A DNA stretch of 64,000 nucleotides from Symbiodinium microadriaticum (taxonomy: Eukaryota; Sar; Dinophyceae; Suessiales; Symbiodiniaceae), in contig LSRX01000069.1 of the NCBI GenBank assembly GCA_001939145.1, positions 25,146-89,145 of the forward strand. Reading direction: 5' to 3'. Positions 1 to 11,302 of this stretch are shown here, in pieces. The position numbers and the translations under genes are program-made. Position 1 is the stretch's first letter. Each line of letters opens with the position of its first letter. The notes under the pieces are model-generated. The model saw only the letters and a program-made list of their open reading frames with translations. It made no database searches and was not told the origin of the DNA.

Positions 1-1792
1 TTTTTGGTGGATCTGCCGCCTGTCAGACAGGTCGCCCACTCCGGTGCCCGTGCGCGAGCTCAGGGCGTTCTGTCTCGTGTCCACCATGTCAACCCCCCCC
101 AAAGCTCTGTGAGTCTTCAAAAAAAAGGCAAAAGTTGAACCAACCAAGGTGACCAGCTACACCCTGCGGCCCAGCTCCCTCTACACTTGCGCAGGCCAGG
201 GCCCTGGAAGGGTGAGGGGTTGCACCTTGGAGAGCACGGGATCTCAGCTTTGAGGCGAGCAGGTACTTGATTTCGGGTTTCGGACCCAGAATTTCCATTC
301 TGGGTTATGGGGAATTCCGAGCTCTTCGGGTTCAGCAAGCCAGGGTGACAGTTTCGGTGTCTGGGTTGCCATTCAACTGTTGTTCTTCTTGGTAAGGACA
401 TCTTCATATTGCCACCAGGAACATCACAACAAACCTATGTTGCGTATGCTCCGAGGTTGCCGGCGACACGTAGAAAGCCCTTTCTCGAATCCCTCAAAAT
501 CTAAAACCGTTTCTGCCGATGCTTCCGAGGCACCCCCGCTCCATCAGATGGCCGGTGCGGGCCCCACGCAAGATCTTCATTTCGAAGACAGACCCCGAAT
601 CTTTGCGATCGCCAATTCGGAGTTCTGAAATATGCCGGGTTCTAAGCTTTGGGCGAGGAACTCGACCCTGAAGGGTTTGGACATCTGCCGATCCCTGGCG
701 GTTGGATGAGTTCGCATGCTCGAACATGAGTGATGTTCTTTCGACTGCATTATCTGCTGGTTCAGTAAGAAGCAGCGTGTGCAGTATACTTCACAAAACC
801 TGAAGCTGTAAACCCTCCATCCGAGACCCAAAGCACTACAGGAGGTCCCAAATCCCAAAACCTCGAACCTCAAAGTCAAAAGCTGCGAAGCTCTTCTCAT
901 CCCTGCGGCTTTTGGTATGTCAGGAGGTCGCCGGTGCCCTCCCAGGTCGGTCCTCCGAATCCCTAGTTGGGTTTGGATGAGAGTGTGCGTCGGGAAAGCA
1001 TTTGAGGAGCAGAGCGCTTCTAAGGATTCTAAGGAAAGAGCCTTAGGATCCCGGAGGATGCCACTTGCGGTCCGGCTGCGACTCACGTCAGTAGTTGTAA
1101 AGCGATGAAAGCAAAACGCCTAGCTTCCCAGAGCCTTCCGAGCGCCAAATTACGAACCTGTGACACCCCGACCCCAGGAAAGCTCACGAGTTCGCCATCC
1201 GGGCATCGCAAGTTAGGGATACGGCGGGAATGGTGACAATGATCGTGGAATGTTGGTTGTGATGGTTGCGATGACGACGGTTTTTAAGCTGATTGCGTGT
1301 TATAGACCTCCGTCACCCTCCATCTCGAGAGGCGGCGCCGATGAGGCTGGGCCCTTTCCTACACTGAACTTTTTGACAGGGGGTATCGAATTCGAGTCGG
1401 GCTAGGGCCTAGACTGGGCACGGTACAACGAGAGACTTTGCAACCATCCCAGAATTGCTTTTAAATTTGTGCTTGCATCATGTGGCATCCGCTGCTGGCG
1501 GCAGGGTGACATCGGTGGAGCAGCCTGCAGTCGTCCGCAGTGCAGGCTCCACTGCTTTGGGTGAAGGTAGTGCAGGGACCTCCATAAGTTGGCGACACTG
1601 CTAGTACTAGTACTCCATTGTGGTACCCATTCGGTTCTCGGTGTTGGTGCTGGGCTTCTTCGCCAAGTGCCGCTTCCTTGCCCCTGGAAGATGCCGCCAC
1701 AAGAGATCTCAAGAGTGTGCAGGCAACTTGTGGGATCCAGGTGGATGGAGCAAGCCCAAGACGCTGTAATATGCCCCCTAGTAGTGCATATA

Positions 1793-1858
1793 ACCCTAAA
1801 CCCTAAACCCATATTACTCATCGCCCTAATGGTGCATAGAACCCTAAACCCTAAACCC
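1793..1858. repeat. short telomere-like CCCTAAA clusters, duplicated
   Basis: Two copies of a short unit, each reading TGCATA, then A/G-rich bases, then two to three CCCTAAA words followed by CCCATAT, lie at about 1785-1815 and 1833-1863. This is a small tandem duplication containing plant-type telomere words inside the sequence, not at a chromosome end. Confidence 0.8.
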
Positions 1859-4800
1859 ATATATCTCGGACCATCCTGTCACCCAGCTTCTGCCGTTCGC
1901 CTCCGGAGTGCACCGGCTGGGATCCCGGTTCGAGGGCACCGGGGGTCGGAAACGAAAGAGGGGTCCAATTGGAATTTGTGCGAACATTTTAGATTTTTTC
2001 TTTGTCGTTTCATATGACCTGTAGTTGAGTTTTTGGGGGGGTCGTATATACGCGTAACGTGGTTGTAGAGGGATGAGAGAAGAGTATCAGGCTGCACAGC
2101 GGTTGCTGAGACTCCTATATACCGAATACTAAAGGAGCGCTGCAGCGTTTAGGGGTTGAGGGTGGTTCAGCTCCAGAGTTGGCTTTGGCATGGTGCAGAG
2201 GGCCACAGGGCAGCAGAGGAGGAGATGTTACTTATACCCTCAAATGTCCACATTAAATAAATGTTTCCAGAGCCGCTGAACATGGCTGTGTTTTCATAAA
2301 ATTTCGAGTTGCGCAAGTTCTTGCCATGCGGGGAGGCGCGAGTGATGCGGAGATTAGTCCCTCTCAACCGATCTGTTATCCTACGCCCGATTCAAGGTCG
2401 TGAGCCCAGCTGTGGCGAAGGCGCCAGCTGCAAGCGTCCCTCGGCTAGTTTGGATTGGAGTCAGATAGCCCAAGCTACAGGGATGCATCCGCGAGTTAAG
2501 AAGGACCTAGGCTTCCGTTCCTTCAAGCCAATCTAGAGTACTCCCGCCTCAGTACCGTACGCAACAGTGGCAATGATGCCTGAACGCAAGCCTCTCAATC
2601 AAGCCTCAGTTGGGCACAATGCCGCAGCATGAGCGAAAACTTTAACGAATATCCAGTTGAAACGAACAGAGTTCTTGAGTATTCCTTACAGGACGAGAGT
2701 AGTGCTATGACCAATTGACTTCGGATTAGACAACAGGTGGAACGGATAAAAATACATAATTGCTCAGAGATACTCGTTTACCCCCAAGCTGGTCTCCTCC
2801 GTTGGCGATGCTCATAAATCCCTTGTGCGATGCTTTCCATTGACTTGAATTCGGGAGGGTCGCAGGGGTGATGTGGCTATTTCGGCTTTGACTTAACTTG
2901 TACGGCAGACTTCTTAGTCGGGGCACGGTGGGATAGTACACTAAGCTGTTGAGTGTAGTTCCGCTCCCTTGAATTCCGAGCCCTCGGTTTGTTCCGGAAA
3001 CTGGTCTAATGGGCTCCGCAGGAGCCTACTGTGTCAGAGCCAGCTCTGGTGACTACGAAACCCTTGGAGGCCCGGCGGTTGCAGCTTGCGGCTCTGGTTT
3101 TCGGGCTTTCCCGGCGGAAGCACCATGATCTCCACTCCCTAATGGACCCGACTGACGCCCCATCTGTGAAAGCCAGCAGCCCTGAAACAATGATGTACAT
3201 CAGAGATAGGGAGGCATAAGTCCTCAGCCCCAAAAGCCTTCTCCCTTCAACTCTTTACTTCACCCTCAATCCCGAAGACGAAGCCCAAACCCATGACGCC
3301 CCAAACATTGCCTGGCAGCCTGGCGCGTCAGCGTCTCCCTCAGGCGAGCAAGATCCTTGCGTTGCCAACTCCTTGTCGGCAAGGAGGAGCCCTTGTGAAT
3401 TCATGGGCCGGAAGGAATCGAAGAAAGACATTGGGAAAGCAACTTCTGATTCTGAGTCGGACTCCATGTGCTGCTTCAAGAGCTGACATTCTAGACAGAC
3501 CAGACGGCACGGGAGTAATGCCTTGCATCGCTATGATGGTATCGACTAGAACCCCTGTCGGTCGGCCTCTCCCAGGACGTGCGCGCAGCAAGGACAAGGC
3601 AGGGATGGGTGAGATGAGGGGCCCCTTGGTTGAGCCGGAACAGCCGGGAAGGATGCAGCGTCAACTTATCAAGACTTGTGTCTGCAGGAGAAGCGGCGAT
3701 GCTCACGTGCGATCCCTACTTGTAGTGTGACGTCAAAAACAGAAGCTGAAGATCCTCTTAAGACACATGAGTACGCCCTACTGAACCATGGCCTGCGACG
3801 ACCTTCATCGGGTCTCATGGGCCTTTGCATGTTTAGGGCACCTGGGGCAGCAGAGGACGCAGAAGTGGTGCACGCATGATCCGGCCATCCGAACGTTTAC
3901 CGAGGCTGTGGTTTCGAGGAGGCCAGCGATACAGGCTGGTGTGAGCGAGACTGCCAAGCCGAACACCCAAGCCCGGACGCAAATGATAAAGCGAAACAGC
4001 GCCACAGTACAGCCGCTTCGCGAAAGCTCCTGCAGAGCAATGACATGACAATAGATATACTAACAACGATAGCCAGGACCCTCGTTGCACCCTCAATTAA
4101 ATAGGGGTATATGGTCCCAAATAAGGGGTATTTAGGGTCTAATAGGGGGTATATGGAGGGTCTAGGAGTAGCAAGAAGAATATCCATCATGTTCGTAGTA
4201 ACCCCTAACCCCCCTTCTTCACTCTTGCTGCTAGGCTGCTGCACCCCGTCGGCCTGAGACCTGTGCAGTGAGACTCTCTGGTCGGAGGCATCTACGGTAG
4301 CCGCGCAAGGACTCCAGCCTAGACCCCACACCCTAAACCCTAAACCCCAACAGCCCAAGGTTTCATGCACCGTTTCTGTTTTTTTTTTTTTTTGCAGGGA
4401 GCCAGGCTCCTTTTGGAAGCTCAAGGGAACGGCTGGTGTCCGTGCCTGCAGCGCCTGTGCGCTCGAGTTAACTGCATGGCCAGCTGCCTTTTCGGGCTGT
4501 GGCAATTCGCGATTTGAATGGCAGGTTCCGGGAGGCTATAGGATCTTTGCCAAGTCCGGATGTGCACCAGATAGACACATCTCTGGTTCAGACAAACTCC
4601 AAAATCGGCCTTGAGATAAACCGAAGGCTTCCTACGTCAGGCTTTCATATTCCGGCTGGACCTGCCTGTTAATTCACTGATAGGCCCTGCCCTTGAAACC
4701 CAGCCGGCTATGGCGCAGTACGATGCGCCATCGAGGGCGTGGGCTTCTCGGAGCACAGCTCAAAATTCGGTGCAGGGTGGGGAGGAGTGTTGCTGTTATT

Positions 4801-5594
4801 TGGTTTGAGTTCCGATTTGTTTGGCCTTTCTTTTTATCATTGCAGCCTTCTTCCCCCCTCCTAATCACGGAGCCCTCAGCAAGTCTCAGGAGGCAATGGT
4901 TCTGCATTGCAGTGACTGAGCGAAGCTGACGCCCGAAAAATGAAGCGTCGAGGACTCAACTTCGAGGTCAAGGTCTGGTGATAATCAGGATCTGGGCCTC
5001 CATGGTTCGCTCTGTCCCCTTGCCGCTGCCGTACCCGGGCGTCATGGGGGGCTGCATCCTCAGCCGCTGCTGCTTCAGCGAACGCATGAACAGAATGAGC
5101 CAGAGATGCCAGAATCGTAGTCCTGCTTTTGGATGCTCCCTCCTGAACAGGCAGAGGCTTATCTTCCGCTCTCTGCCCGCTGCCTCTGGAGCCCCCAGTA
5201 GTCACTCTCGGCAGAAGACCTTTGCCAAAAGAGCAGAAGCTAAGGGCCTTAGGATAACTGCATCCGTTGCTCTTCGTCCTGATACGGATAACACATAGGG
5301 GAGCGGTAAGCAAGAGCAGCGGAGGACCGGCAGAGAACAGCTGAGGGAGAAGCACCACAGGGAAGCATATACAACACGACTCGCTGCCCTCTTTATTTCC
5401 AGCAAACCGGACAGCCCACGCCATTCGTTCGCTGCTGAACCGAGCGGCGTAGGCCAGTATGGATAGCGACGCCGTGACCGGGTGCGGGCCTGCCTTGTCT
5501 CGGGTACCCTTCTAAACGTTTGTTTACATGTACATTGCAGTACCCTATACTTGATTCGAGACTTAAACTTGTGTTATATACTGTTATATGACGC

Positions 5595-5602
5595 TATAAA
5601 AG
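5595..5602 (+). promoter_or_regulatory. TATA-like word upstream of the alcohol dehydrogenase gene
   Basis: The octamer TATAAAAG lies about 240 bases before the ATG of the alcohol dehydrogenase gene, in an AT-rich dip (5520-5600). It matches a canonical eukaryotic TATA box. If the host is a dinoflagellate this would be unexpected, because that group is generally described as lacking TATA boxes, so chance occurrence is quite possible. No transcript start is visible from sequence. Confidence 0.25.
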
Positions 5603-5841
5603 CCTGCAGAGCCACGGAGACTGGACCGTGAACCTTTCATGGGCCACGGAGATCGCACATGGCGCCAGGTTCTTCTTCGTGGTCCTCGTGCTAGCGCCCG
5701 GAGCTCGAAAGGTTGTTTTGCAGTGCCTGCTCTCCTTTGACCAGCTCAAACTTCGTTCTCTTGGGACTTTCCGTGGCTCTTGCTGGCTGACAGTTTGTTG
5801 CTTAGCTCCAGGTATTTTCCAGTCCACAGATAGCACTTGCT

Positions 5842-7665
5842 ATGGACACCATGGACGTGATCTCCGCCAGCACAGATCGCGCGGAGTTTGCAAATTCAAC
5901 AAGCCAGGATTTCCAGGAAGACGAAGCCGAGGGGTTTGCGATGCTCAAGGGACGGCTCTCACGCGAGTCTTTCCGCATAGCAAAGTCAATCAGCCAGGAG
6001 TTCCAGGAAGAAGACGAAGACGAAGAAGACAAGGAGTTTGCAATGCTCAAAAAGCGCCTCTCACGTGAATCCTTGCGCAGCACGGACGCGGAGAGCGCGG
6101 AGTTCGCAGATTCCACGAGCCAGGATTTCCAGGAAGACAAAGAAGTCGGCGAGTTGACGATGCCAAAGAAGCGGCTCTCACGTGAACCCTTGCCCAGCAA
6201 GGATGCGCCAGCTCCCAAGAAGGCTAGGGCCGAGGTCGAGGTCAAGCTCAAGGCAACGAGCGAGGACTTGGCACTGGCCATCAGCCAGGATTTGGCAGGA
6301 CACACCACTCAGGGTGCCCATGGCATGAATTATCACCACAAGAGCCCCGGTGATCAAGGCACTACCTTCTTCATGCCCATGAAGTCCTTGCTCGGAGAAG
6401 GTGCTCTTACTGGTGCTGTAGAGCAGATCAAAGCATTGGGGCACAAGAAGGCGTTGATTGTCACGGATGCCATCCTGGTGAAAGTTGGTGCTGTGAAGGC
6501 AGCCACGGATGTGCTTACTCAGGCAGGCATCGCCTTCGCCATCTACGATGGCTGCCAGCCGAATCCAACTGTGGGCCAGGTGGAAGACGGTTTGCAGATG
6601 GTGAAGAACGAAGAGTGTGACTTCGTCCTTTCATTTGGTGGCGGATCACCACATGATTGTGCGAAAGCCATTGCTATCACAGCCACAAATGGCGGAGACA
6701 TTCGTGCGATGGAGGGCGTTGACAAAAGCACCAAGCCTATGATGACCATGGTGGCGGTGAACACTACGGCCGGCACTGCTGCTGAGATGACGCGCTTCTG
6801 CATCATTACGGATGAGGTGCGGCATGTGAAGATGGCCATAGTGGATTGGCGGATTACGCCTACCTTGGCTGTGAACGATCCAACAACCATGGTGGGTATG
6901 CCCAAGTCTTTGACTGCAGCTACTGGAATGGATGCTCTCACTCATGCCATTGAGGCGTACGTGAGCACGATCTCGAACCCAGTGACTGATGCGAGCGCGC
7001 TCCATGCCATGAAGCTCATCAGCACTTACCTACCCACCGCAGTTGAGGACGGGACGAATATGAAGGCACGTGACATGATGGCATATGCAGAGTTCCTCGC
7101 TGGCATGGCCTTCAATTCAGCCAGCCTGGGCTACGTTCATGCAATGGCTCACCAGCTGGGTGGCATGTACAACCTACCGCACGGTGTTTGCAACGCCATC
7201 TTGTTGGGTCCTGTGCAGCAGTACAACGCGAAGTATGTGCCGCATCTCTTCATCGACATCGCCATCGCCTTGGGCTTCACGGATGTCGGGGAAGACCAGG
7301 ATCTTGCTGTCAAGAAAGTGCTGAAGGCCATCAGGTACTTGAAGAACAGGGTTGGCATCCCCAAGAATCTGAAGGCATTCAAGGAGGTGAAGGTGGAACA
7401 TTTTCCCGTCTTAGCCGACAACGCAATGAAGGATGCTTGCGGTTTGACAAATCCGCACCAGCCCACCAAAGAGGAGGTCATTGCATTGTTCCAAGCTGCC
7501 TATGACCAGGAAGATGAAGAAACCCACGAGCTTGCCGTTATCCAGGAAGACAAAGAAGCCGATGAGTTTGCAAAGGTTAAGAAGCAGCTCTCACACGAAT
7601 CCTTTCGCAGCAAGGACAAGGAGTCTTTGCCGACGCTGCTGCAAGCTAGACGCTGCGCTGTGTAG
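5842..7665 (+). CDS. iron-containing alcohol dehydrogenase with repeat-bearing extensions at both ends
   Basis: Predicted NAD(P)-dependent, Fe(II)-type (group III) alcohol dehydrogenase of 607 residues, interconverting a primary alcohol and an aldehyde. The core, about residues 165-555, carries the nucleotide-binding motif GGGSPHD (266-272) and the four expected metal ligands: Asp364 and His368 in GMDALTHAIEAY, His433 in GYVHAMAH and His447 in LPHGVCNA, spaced as in FucO. It lacks the aldehyde dehydrogenase half of AdhE, so it is monofunctional. Residues 14-130 hold about three copies of an acidic/basic repeat (S-T-S-Q-D-F-Q-E-D ... K-K-R-L-S-R-E-S); a further copy follows the core at about 560-600. 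This framing is odd for the family. The start is the first ATG in frame. No intron is seen. No targeting signal is clear, and the substrate cannot be told from sequence. Confidence 0.93.
   Translation: MDTMDVISASTDRAEFANSTSQDFQEDEAEGFAMLKGRLSRESFRIAKSISQEFQEEDEDEEDKEFAMLKKRLSRESLRSTDAESAEFADSTSQDFQEDKEVGELTMPKKRLSREPLPSKDAPAPKKARAEVEVKLKATSEDLALAISQDLAGHTTQGAHGMNYHHKSPGDQGTTFFMPMKSLLGEGALTGAVEQIKALGHKKALIVTDAILVKVGAVKAATDVLTQAGIAFAIYDGCQPNPTVGQVEDGLQMVKNEECDFVLSFGGGSPHDCAKAIAITATNGGDIRAMEGVDKSTKPMMTMVAVNTTAGTAAEMTRFCIITDEVRHVKMAIVDWRITPTLAVNDPTTMVGMPKSLTAATGMDALTHAIEAYVSTISNPVTDASALHAMKLISTYLPTAVEDGTNMKARDMMAYAEFLAGMAFNSASLGYVHAMAHQLGGMYNLPHGVCNAILLGPVQQYNAKYVPHLFIDIAIALGFTDVGEDQDLAVKKVLKAIRYLKNRVGIPKNLKAFKEVKVEHFPVLADNAMKDACGLTNPHQPTKEEVIALFQAAYDQEDEETHELAVIQEDKEADEFAKVKKQLSHESFRSKDKESLPTLLQARRCAV
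5886..6220 (+). repeat. coding repeat, N-terminal copies in the alcohol dehydrogenase gene
   Basis: About three imperfect units, recognisable from the words AGCCAGGA(T/G)TTCCAGGAAG near 5901, 5991 and 6118 and from CTCTCACG(C/T)GA near 5955, 6058 and 6176, encode Q-(D/E)-F-Q-E ... L-S-R-E. A related unit lies after the catalytic core near 7544-7620. Confidence 0.8.
7544..7620 (+). repeat. coding repeat, C-terminal copy in the alcohol dehydrogenase gene
   Basis: This unit begins ATCCAGGAAGACAAAGAAG, the same 17-base core as the third N-terminal unit (about 6127), and continues through AAGAAGC.GCTCTCAC.CGAA to GCAAGGA. DNA-level similarity on both sides of the enzyme core shows that both flanks come from one repeat array. 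Confidence 0.75.
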
Positions 7666-7886
7666 CGCGAGCTTTTGTGCTGGCTGATTTGCATGTGGCT
7701 GATTTGCATGTTTGACGTGTTTGCTACGGGGAAGCGGGGGAAGCGCATCCTTTGAAAGGTTACGCACGCGCCCTTGAAGCACATGTTTGGCCTGTTGGCA
7801 GGTTTGCAGTGTACAGCTCCCAGTGTACATCTGACAAAGCAGATGACGGCTGGGCGTAAGCAGTGCGCACCAGCATAATCAGCATA

Positions 7887-8008
7887 ATATAGGGGCCTTA
7901 ATAGTTGGCAATGGTATCAGTATCTGCATTCCCTATATTATAGTCCCTTCCCCTTGTTTTGCACAAAATGCCTTAACGTCCTCTCTTGGCAGTATTAAGG
8001 CCCCTGTA
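7887..8008. mobile_element. small inverted-repeat element, family 2 (MITE-like)
   Basis: Ends are inverted repeats: ATATAGGGGCCTTAATA at the left and AGTATTAAGGCCCCTGTA at the right, separated by about 90 bp without coding capacity. The same left end plus preceding CAGCATA recurs at 60690-60792. Short length, terminal inverted repeats and dispersed copies fit a non-autonomous foldback element. The superfamily is not identified. Confidence 0.65.
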
Positions 8009-8141
8009 CAATACTCCATGCCTCTTGGCGGGACGGTTGCCAAACTGACGACTAATCGCTCAAGCTGAGGTGCTTGGTCCTGAGGTGCTTGGTCCGAAAA
8101 AGCCAGCGCATCAGCCTCTCATCCGATACGAGTCCTATAAG

Positions 8142-8416
8142 CCCTAAACCCCTGAGGTCTCTCAACCCTAAACAAACCTTGAGGTCTCTCAACCCTAAAC
8201 CCACCCCCCATAAAGCCCAGAACCCTTAAACCCACAAGCCCCATACACCTCATAAGACGCACATGCACCCCAAAACCCTGAACCCTGTACCCTAAACCCT
8301 AAGCTCTAAACCTCCTAAACCCTAAACTTAAATCCCTAAACCCTAAGCTCTAAACCCTAAACTCCTAAACCCTAAAACCCTAAAACCCTAAAACCTAAAG
8401 CCCTACGCTCTAAACC
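8142..8416. repeat. interstitial telomere-like array, C-rich strand
   Basis: Degenerate tandem CCCTAAA words interrupted by variants such as CCCTAAG, CTCTAAA and CCCTAAAA. Plant-type telomere sequence also occurs in dinoflagellates and some other algae. It faces an oppositely oriented array starting at 8512. Confidence 0.9.
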
Positions 8417-8511
8417 GTACGCCTGCCACTCCAGGCTGGCGCTCTTCTCGGCGCTGTTCTTCCAGAGCCCGGGCCTTCGAAAGGCGGCAGCGGGTGGAAC
8501 TGGAAAGTACC

Positions 8512-8714
8512 GGTTTAGGGTTTTTAGGGTTTTTAGGGGTTGTTTAGGGTTTTTAGGGTTTTTAGGGGTTGTTTAGGGTTTTTAGGGGTTTTTAGGGGTT
8601 TTTAGGGTTTTTAGGGTTTTTAGGGTTTTTAGGGTTTTTAGGGTTTCGGGTCTAGTGTTTATGCGGTTTACAGGGCTTCTAGGGTTTATAGGGTCTAAGG
8701 TTTAGGTTTAGGGG
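8512..8714. repeat. interstitial telomere-like array, G-rich strand
   Basis: Tandem TTTTAGGG / TTTAGGGG words, mostly with an extra T or G, running to about 8714. Together with the C-rich array at 8142 it forms a large inverted repeat around about 95 bp of GC-rich unique sequence. Confidence 0.9.
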
Positions 8715-9530
8715 AATCCGGAATTTGGGAAACCCAGGCTTCGAATGAAAGCACTCGACTTCAAGAAGGTTTGTGAGCTTATTAGCTCTCAAAATCCGAC
8801 ACCCACCGAGCCTTCAGGGTTTGGCCTTGCCCTCTTCGAATGGTGTGTTCCAGGGCCCCTGCATGTTTCAGGCCAACGCATCGGAAGATCTGAGGTGAAA
8901 GCACTGCTTGCAGGTTCGAGACTCCCTGCATGAAGGTTCTCAGTAGGGTTGCAAGTGACAGCACCGGGCTTATCCTGCTATCGACCTGTTCTTCGAGCGC
9001 CTTCTCTGCAAAAAAAAGAAGCGAGTGTTGGTTTTGGCAAGTAGATCGCAGGCGCCCTGCGATTTATTAGAGGCTTGGAAGACGCGATGCGTGCTAGAGT
9101 CGAGTCTTAAAAGAGGCGCTGTTCGGATGGGCTCCTTGCCAGGCTCTCTGGGACCTCTTAAGCGAGGTGCGGCCTGCAGACAGACAGTTGAACTTGATGG
9201 TTTCGGATCTGGGGCTTGGGCTTGGGGTCCATTTTGCATCATGTCTGCGGTGGGGTTTGAGTGTTCGGGTGCCATGGGCTTCAGGGTTTCAGGGGGTATC
9301 ATTCTGCCCGGATCTGCTCCGGCCATATCCTTAGTTTTGAGAGCACGAACAGGCGCTGGGCGGAGATGACGAAGACGAGGACAAGGAAGGGCCTGGGCCT
9401 CACCTGGCACCCGGTTTAGAGTTTTTTGGATCTGAGAGCCGGATGTCTCTTGACGTGCAGCTGTGCTCCGACATGGGAAGACCATCATTATCAGTGGCAC
9501 AATGAGTTCTCCTCTGTCTCCTGCCTCCTC

Positions 9531-9531
<1 letters not shown>

Positions 9532-9581
<50 letters not shown>
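9532..9581. repeat. CT dinucleotide microsatellite
   Basis: An uninterrupted run of about 25 CT units. Frames reading through it give artificial Ser-Leu or Arg-Glu strings and are not genes. Confidence 0.97.
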
Positions 9582-9585
<4 letters not shown>

Positions 9586-9949
9586 AAGGAGGATGATGGC
9601 GACGCAGGCGACGAACGCGACCGGCACTCAGAAAGGTGGTGGTCACAGCACTGCAATTTGACGAAAATGCTGCTTGGGGTCCCTTTTAACAAACCGACGA
9701 GTCAAGTCTGCAGCTCCCAGATCCTGAAGACCTGAAGCCTTCGCAGTGAAGCGCAAAAACCTAGTTCCCTCCATAGTTGTGCTTCTAAACCTAGAAGCCT
9801 CCATAATTCTGCTTCTCGCCCTTTATATTGAACCTACTGGAGAGAAGGTCCGGCGCGACAAGCGTGGCGGGGGGAAGAAGAAACGCCGCTGAGCCGAGCT
9901 GCGGAGCGACGGCTTCCGCCCGGAGCCGCAGCTTCTTCCGGGTCTCTAT

Positions 9950-10075
9950 GGGCTCAGGGGTTTATAGGGTTTTATGGTTAAGGAAGGGTCTTAGGGCCTT
10001 AGGGTTAAGGGTTATGGGCTCACGGTTTATAGGTTTTTATGGTTAAGGATAAGGGTCTTAGGGTTAAGAGTTTAC
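9950..10075. repeat. tandem duplication of degenerate TTAGGG-like sequence
   Basis: Two units of about 60-65 bp, each starting GGGCTCA and running through TTTATAGG, TTTTATGGTTAAGGA and GGGTCTTAGGG, lie side by side. Confidence 0.75.
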
Positions 10076-11302
10076 GGTGTAAACTTGGGGGGGATTACGC
10101 TTTACATTCCAAGGTGGAAGTAAGGACAGTTGCTAAGACGATGAAGATCATGATCAGTGGCAGTGGGGATCGCATGGTTGTAGCACTCATGTTACAGGTC
10201 TTGGCTGGCACTGTGGGATCATGCCATTCCTTGCGGGGGAAGTTTCGGATAGTTGTTGCTCCTTTCCTGCCGTCATTATAGCAAGTGCTACAGTTATTGT
10301 CATGACTCATCATTGCTGTCATTCGTTTACTATTGTCACCACTATCCACTATTTACCAGAGGCTTCTTTCCGGCAGGATGTTGTTGCAGCAGAGGTGGGA
10401 CATTCCACGTCTTGAAAGTCTATGTTTCCAAGCCTGGCAAGCGGAGGAAGGGTCATGTCGCTACTTTTCGTCATGCTGCTGTTGCTAAGGTTGTGCGACG
10501 CATCCAGGTTTTCGCCGAAGTTTGGAGTGATTCAGATTCGGAACGAGGAAACGAGGGAAGGAGTAGACAATGATTAGCCACAGCGCGGTCGCGTGTGTTG
10601 TGCCGCAGAACGTCTCACGTAGTATCGTTTTAATCGTGTTCAGGACGATTCCCCGTTAGGTGCTGCCGGGACCCTCTAGCCGCTACCCCAACACACCCCA
10701 AATCTTGGGGGTCCCCCACGACTCAGAGTTGGAGCGGTCCCGGCAGACGTCGGACAGGCTCCTCCCTCACCAAGCTAATGCATCGCTTCCGATCTCGGAG
10801 CAAAAGAGCTCTTGCCAGGTCCTCGAAGAGTTGAAAGAGCAGACATCCACGTGACCAGGTCGACGCCATCGAGAGACGATGATCTTCCAGCATCATGCGG
10901 GCTTGCCACGACTTTCTGCCCTCCCGATGAGTCCGGGCTCGAAACGCGCAGCACCTCGACCCACGAAGTAAACACAACTTCGAGCCAGCAGCACACAGGC
11001 GATGTCATGAGAAGCTTTCTGCAGAGTGACCGAAGCCGCAGATCCAAGACCGATTGCATGATGTTTCGATGGGCGAACGTCCTTTCAAGGCACATGTGTT
11101 TTGTCTGCGTGTTGCTTGTATCGATTCGAGACGTCAGACTCATGCTACAGATGCCACCCGTCTGCCCTGTCCCAGGAGCCAAGCTTCACCCATGATGTAA
11201 ACCAGGCTCTCAGATCTCACGTCTGCCGCTGTTTCCCCCATATGCTCAAGGCACCGACCTGGGCTCCCGGGGTCTGAGCAGATCCGTCTTCCTTGAGCCA
11301 GG

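Larger units (their letters stand above)
1..5841. other. intergenic region without a supported gene
   Basis: No long open frame here shows recognisable protein motifs, and the frames present are short and scattered on both strands. Visible content: two short CCCTAAA clusters (1793-1858 and about 4324-4350), a run of T residues near 4378-4394, several TAGGGGTAT-like words at 4100-4160, and a TATA-like word at 5595. One coding-like stretch on the plus strand (3268-3486) ends in Ser/Asp-rich sequence and C-C-F-K-S before TGA; it could be a terminal exon of a spliced gene but I do not recognise it. Unannotated spliced exons cannot be excluded. Confidence 0.5.
7666..11302. other. repeat-rich intergenic region
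   Basis: No supported gene. In order it contains a small inverted-repeat element (7887-8008), a C-rich telomere-like array (8142-8416), about 95 bp of ordinary sequence, a G-rich telomere-like array (8512-8714), a pure CT tract (9532-9581), and a tandemly duplicated degenerate TTAGGG-like stretch (9950-10075). From 10,100 to 11,302 the sequence is non-repetitive but has no recognisable coding content; its last part is the presumed leader of the first solenoid-lipase gene. Confidence 0.5.

Noticed and set aside
577..1086. 169-codon minus-strand open frame
   Set aside because: No motif, no repeat in other loci, and composition like the surrounding non-coding sequence.
4876..5424. 182-codon minus-strand open frame with hydrophobic parts
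   Set aside because: The Leu-rich piece comes from skewed composition; no domain or second exon could be supported.
9463..9735. Open frames with long Ser-Leu or Arg-Glu strings, also at 23048-23425
   Set aside because: They are translations of CT microsatellites.
11292..11300. CTTGAGCCA just before the ATG of copy A, resembling part of a dinoflagellate spliced leader in antisense
   Set aside because: Only nine bases match and the orientation is wrong for a retained leader. I found no sense-strand match elsewhere in the window.
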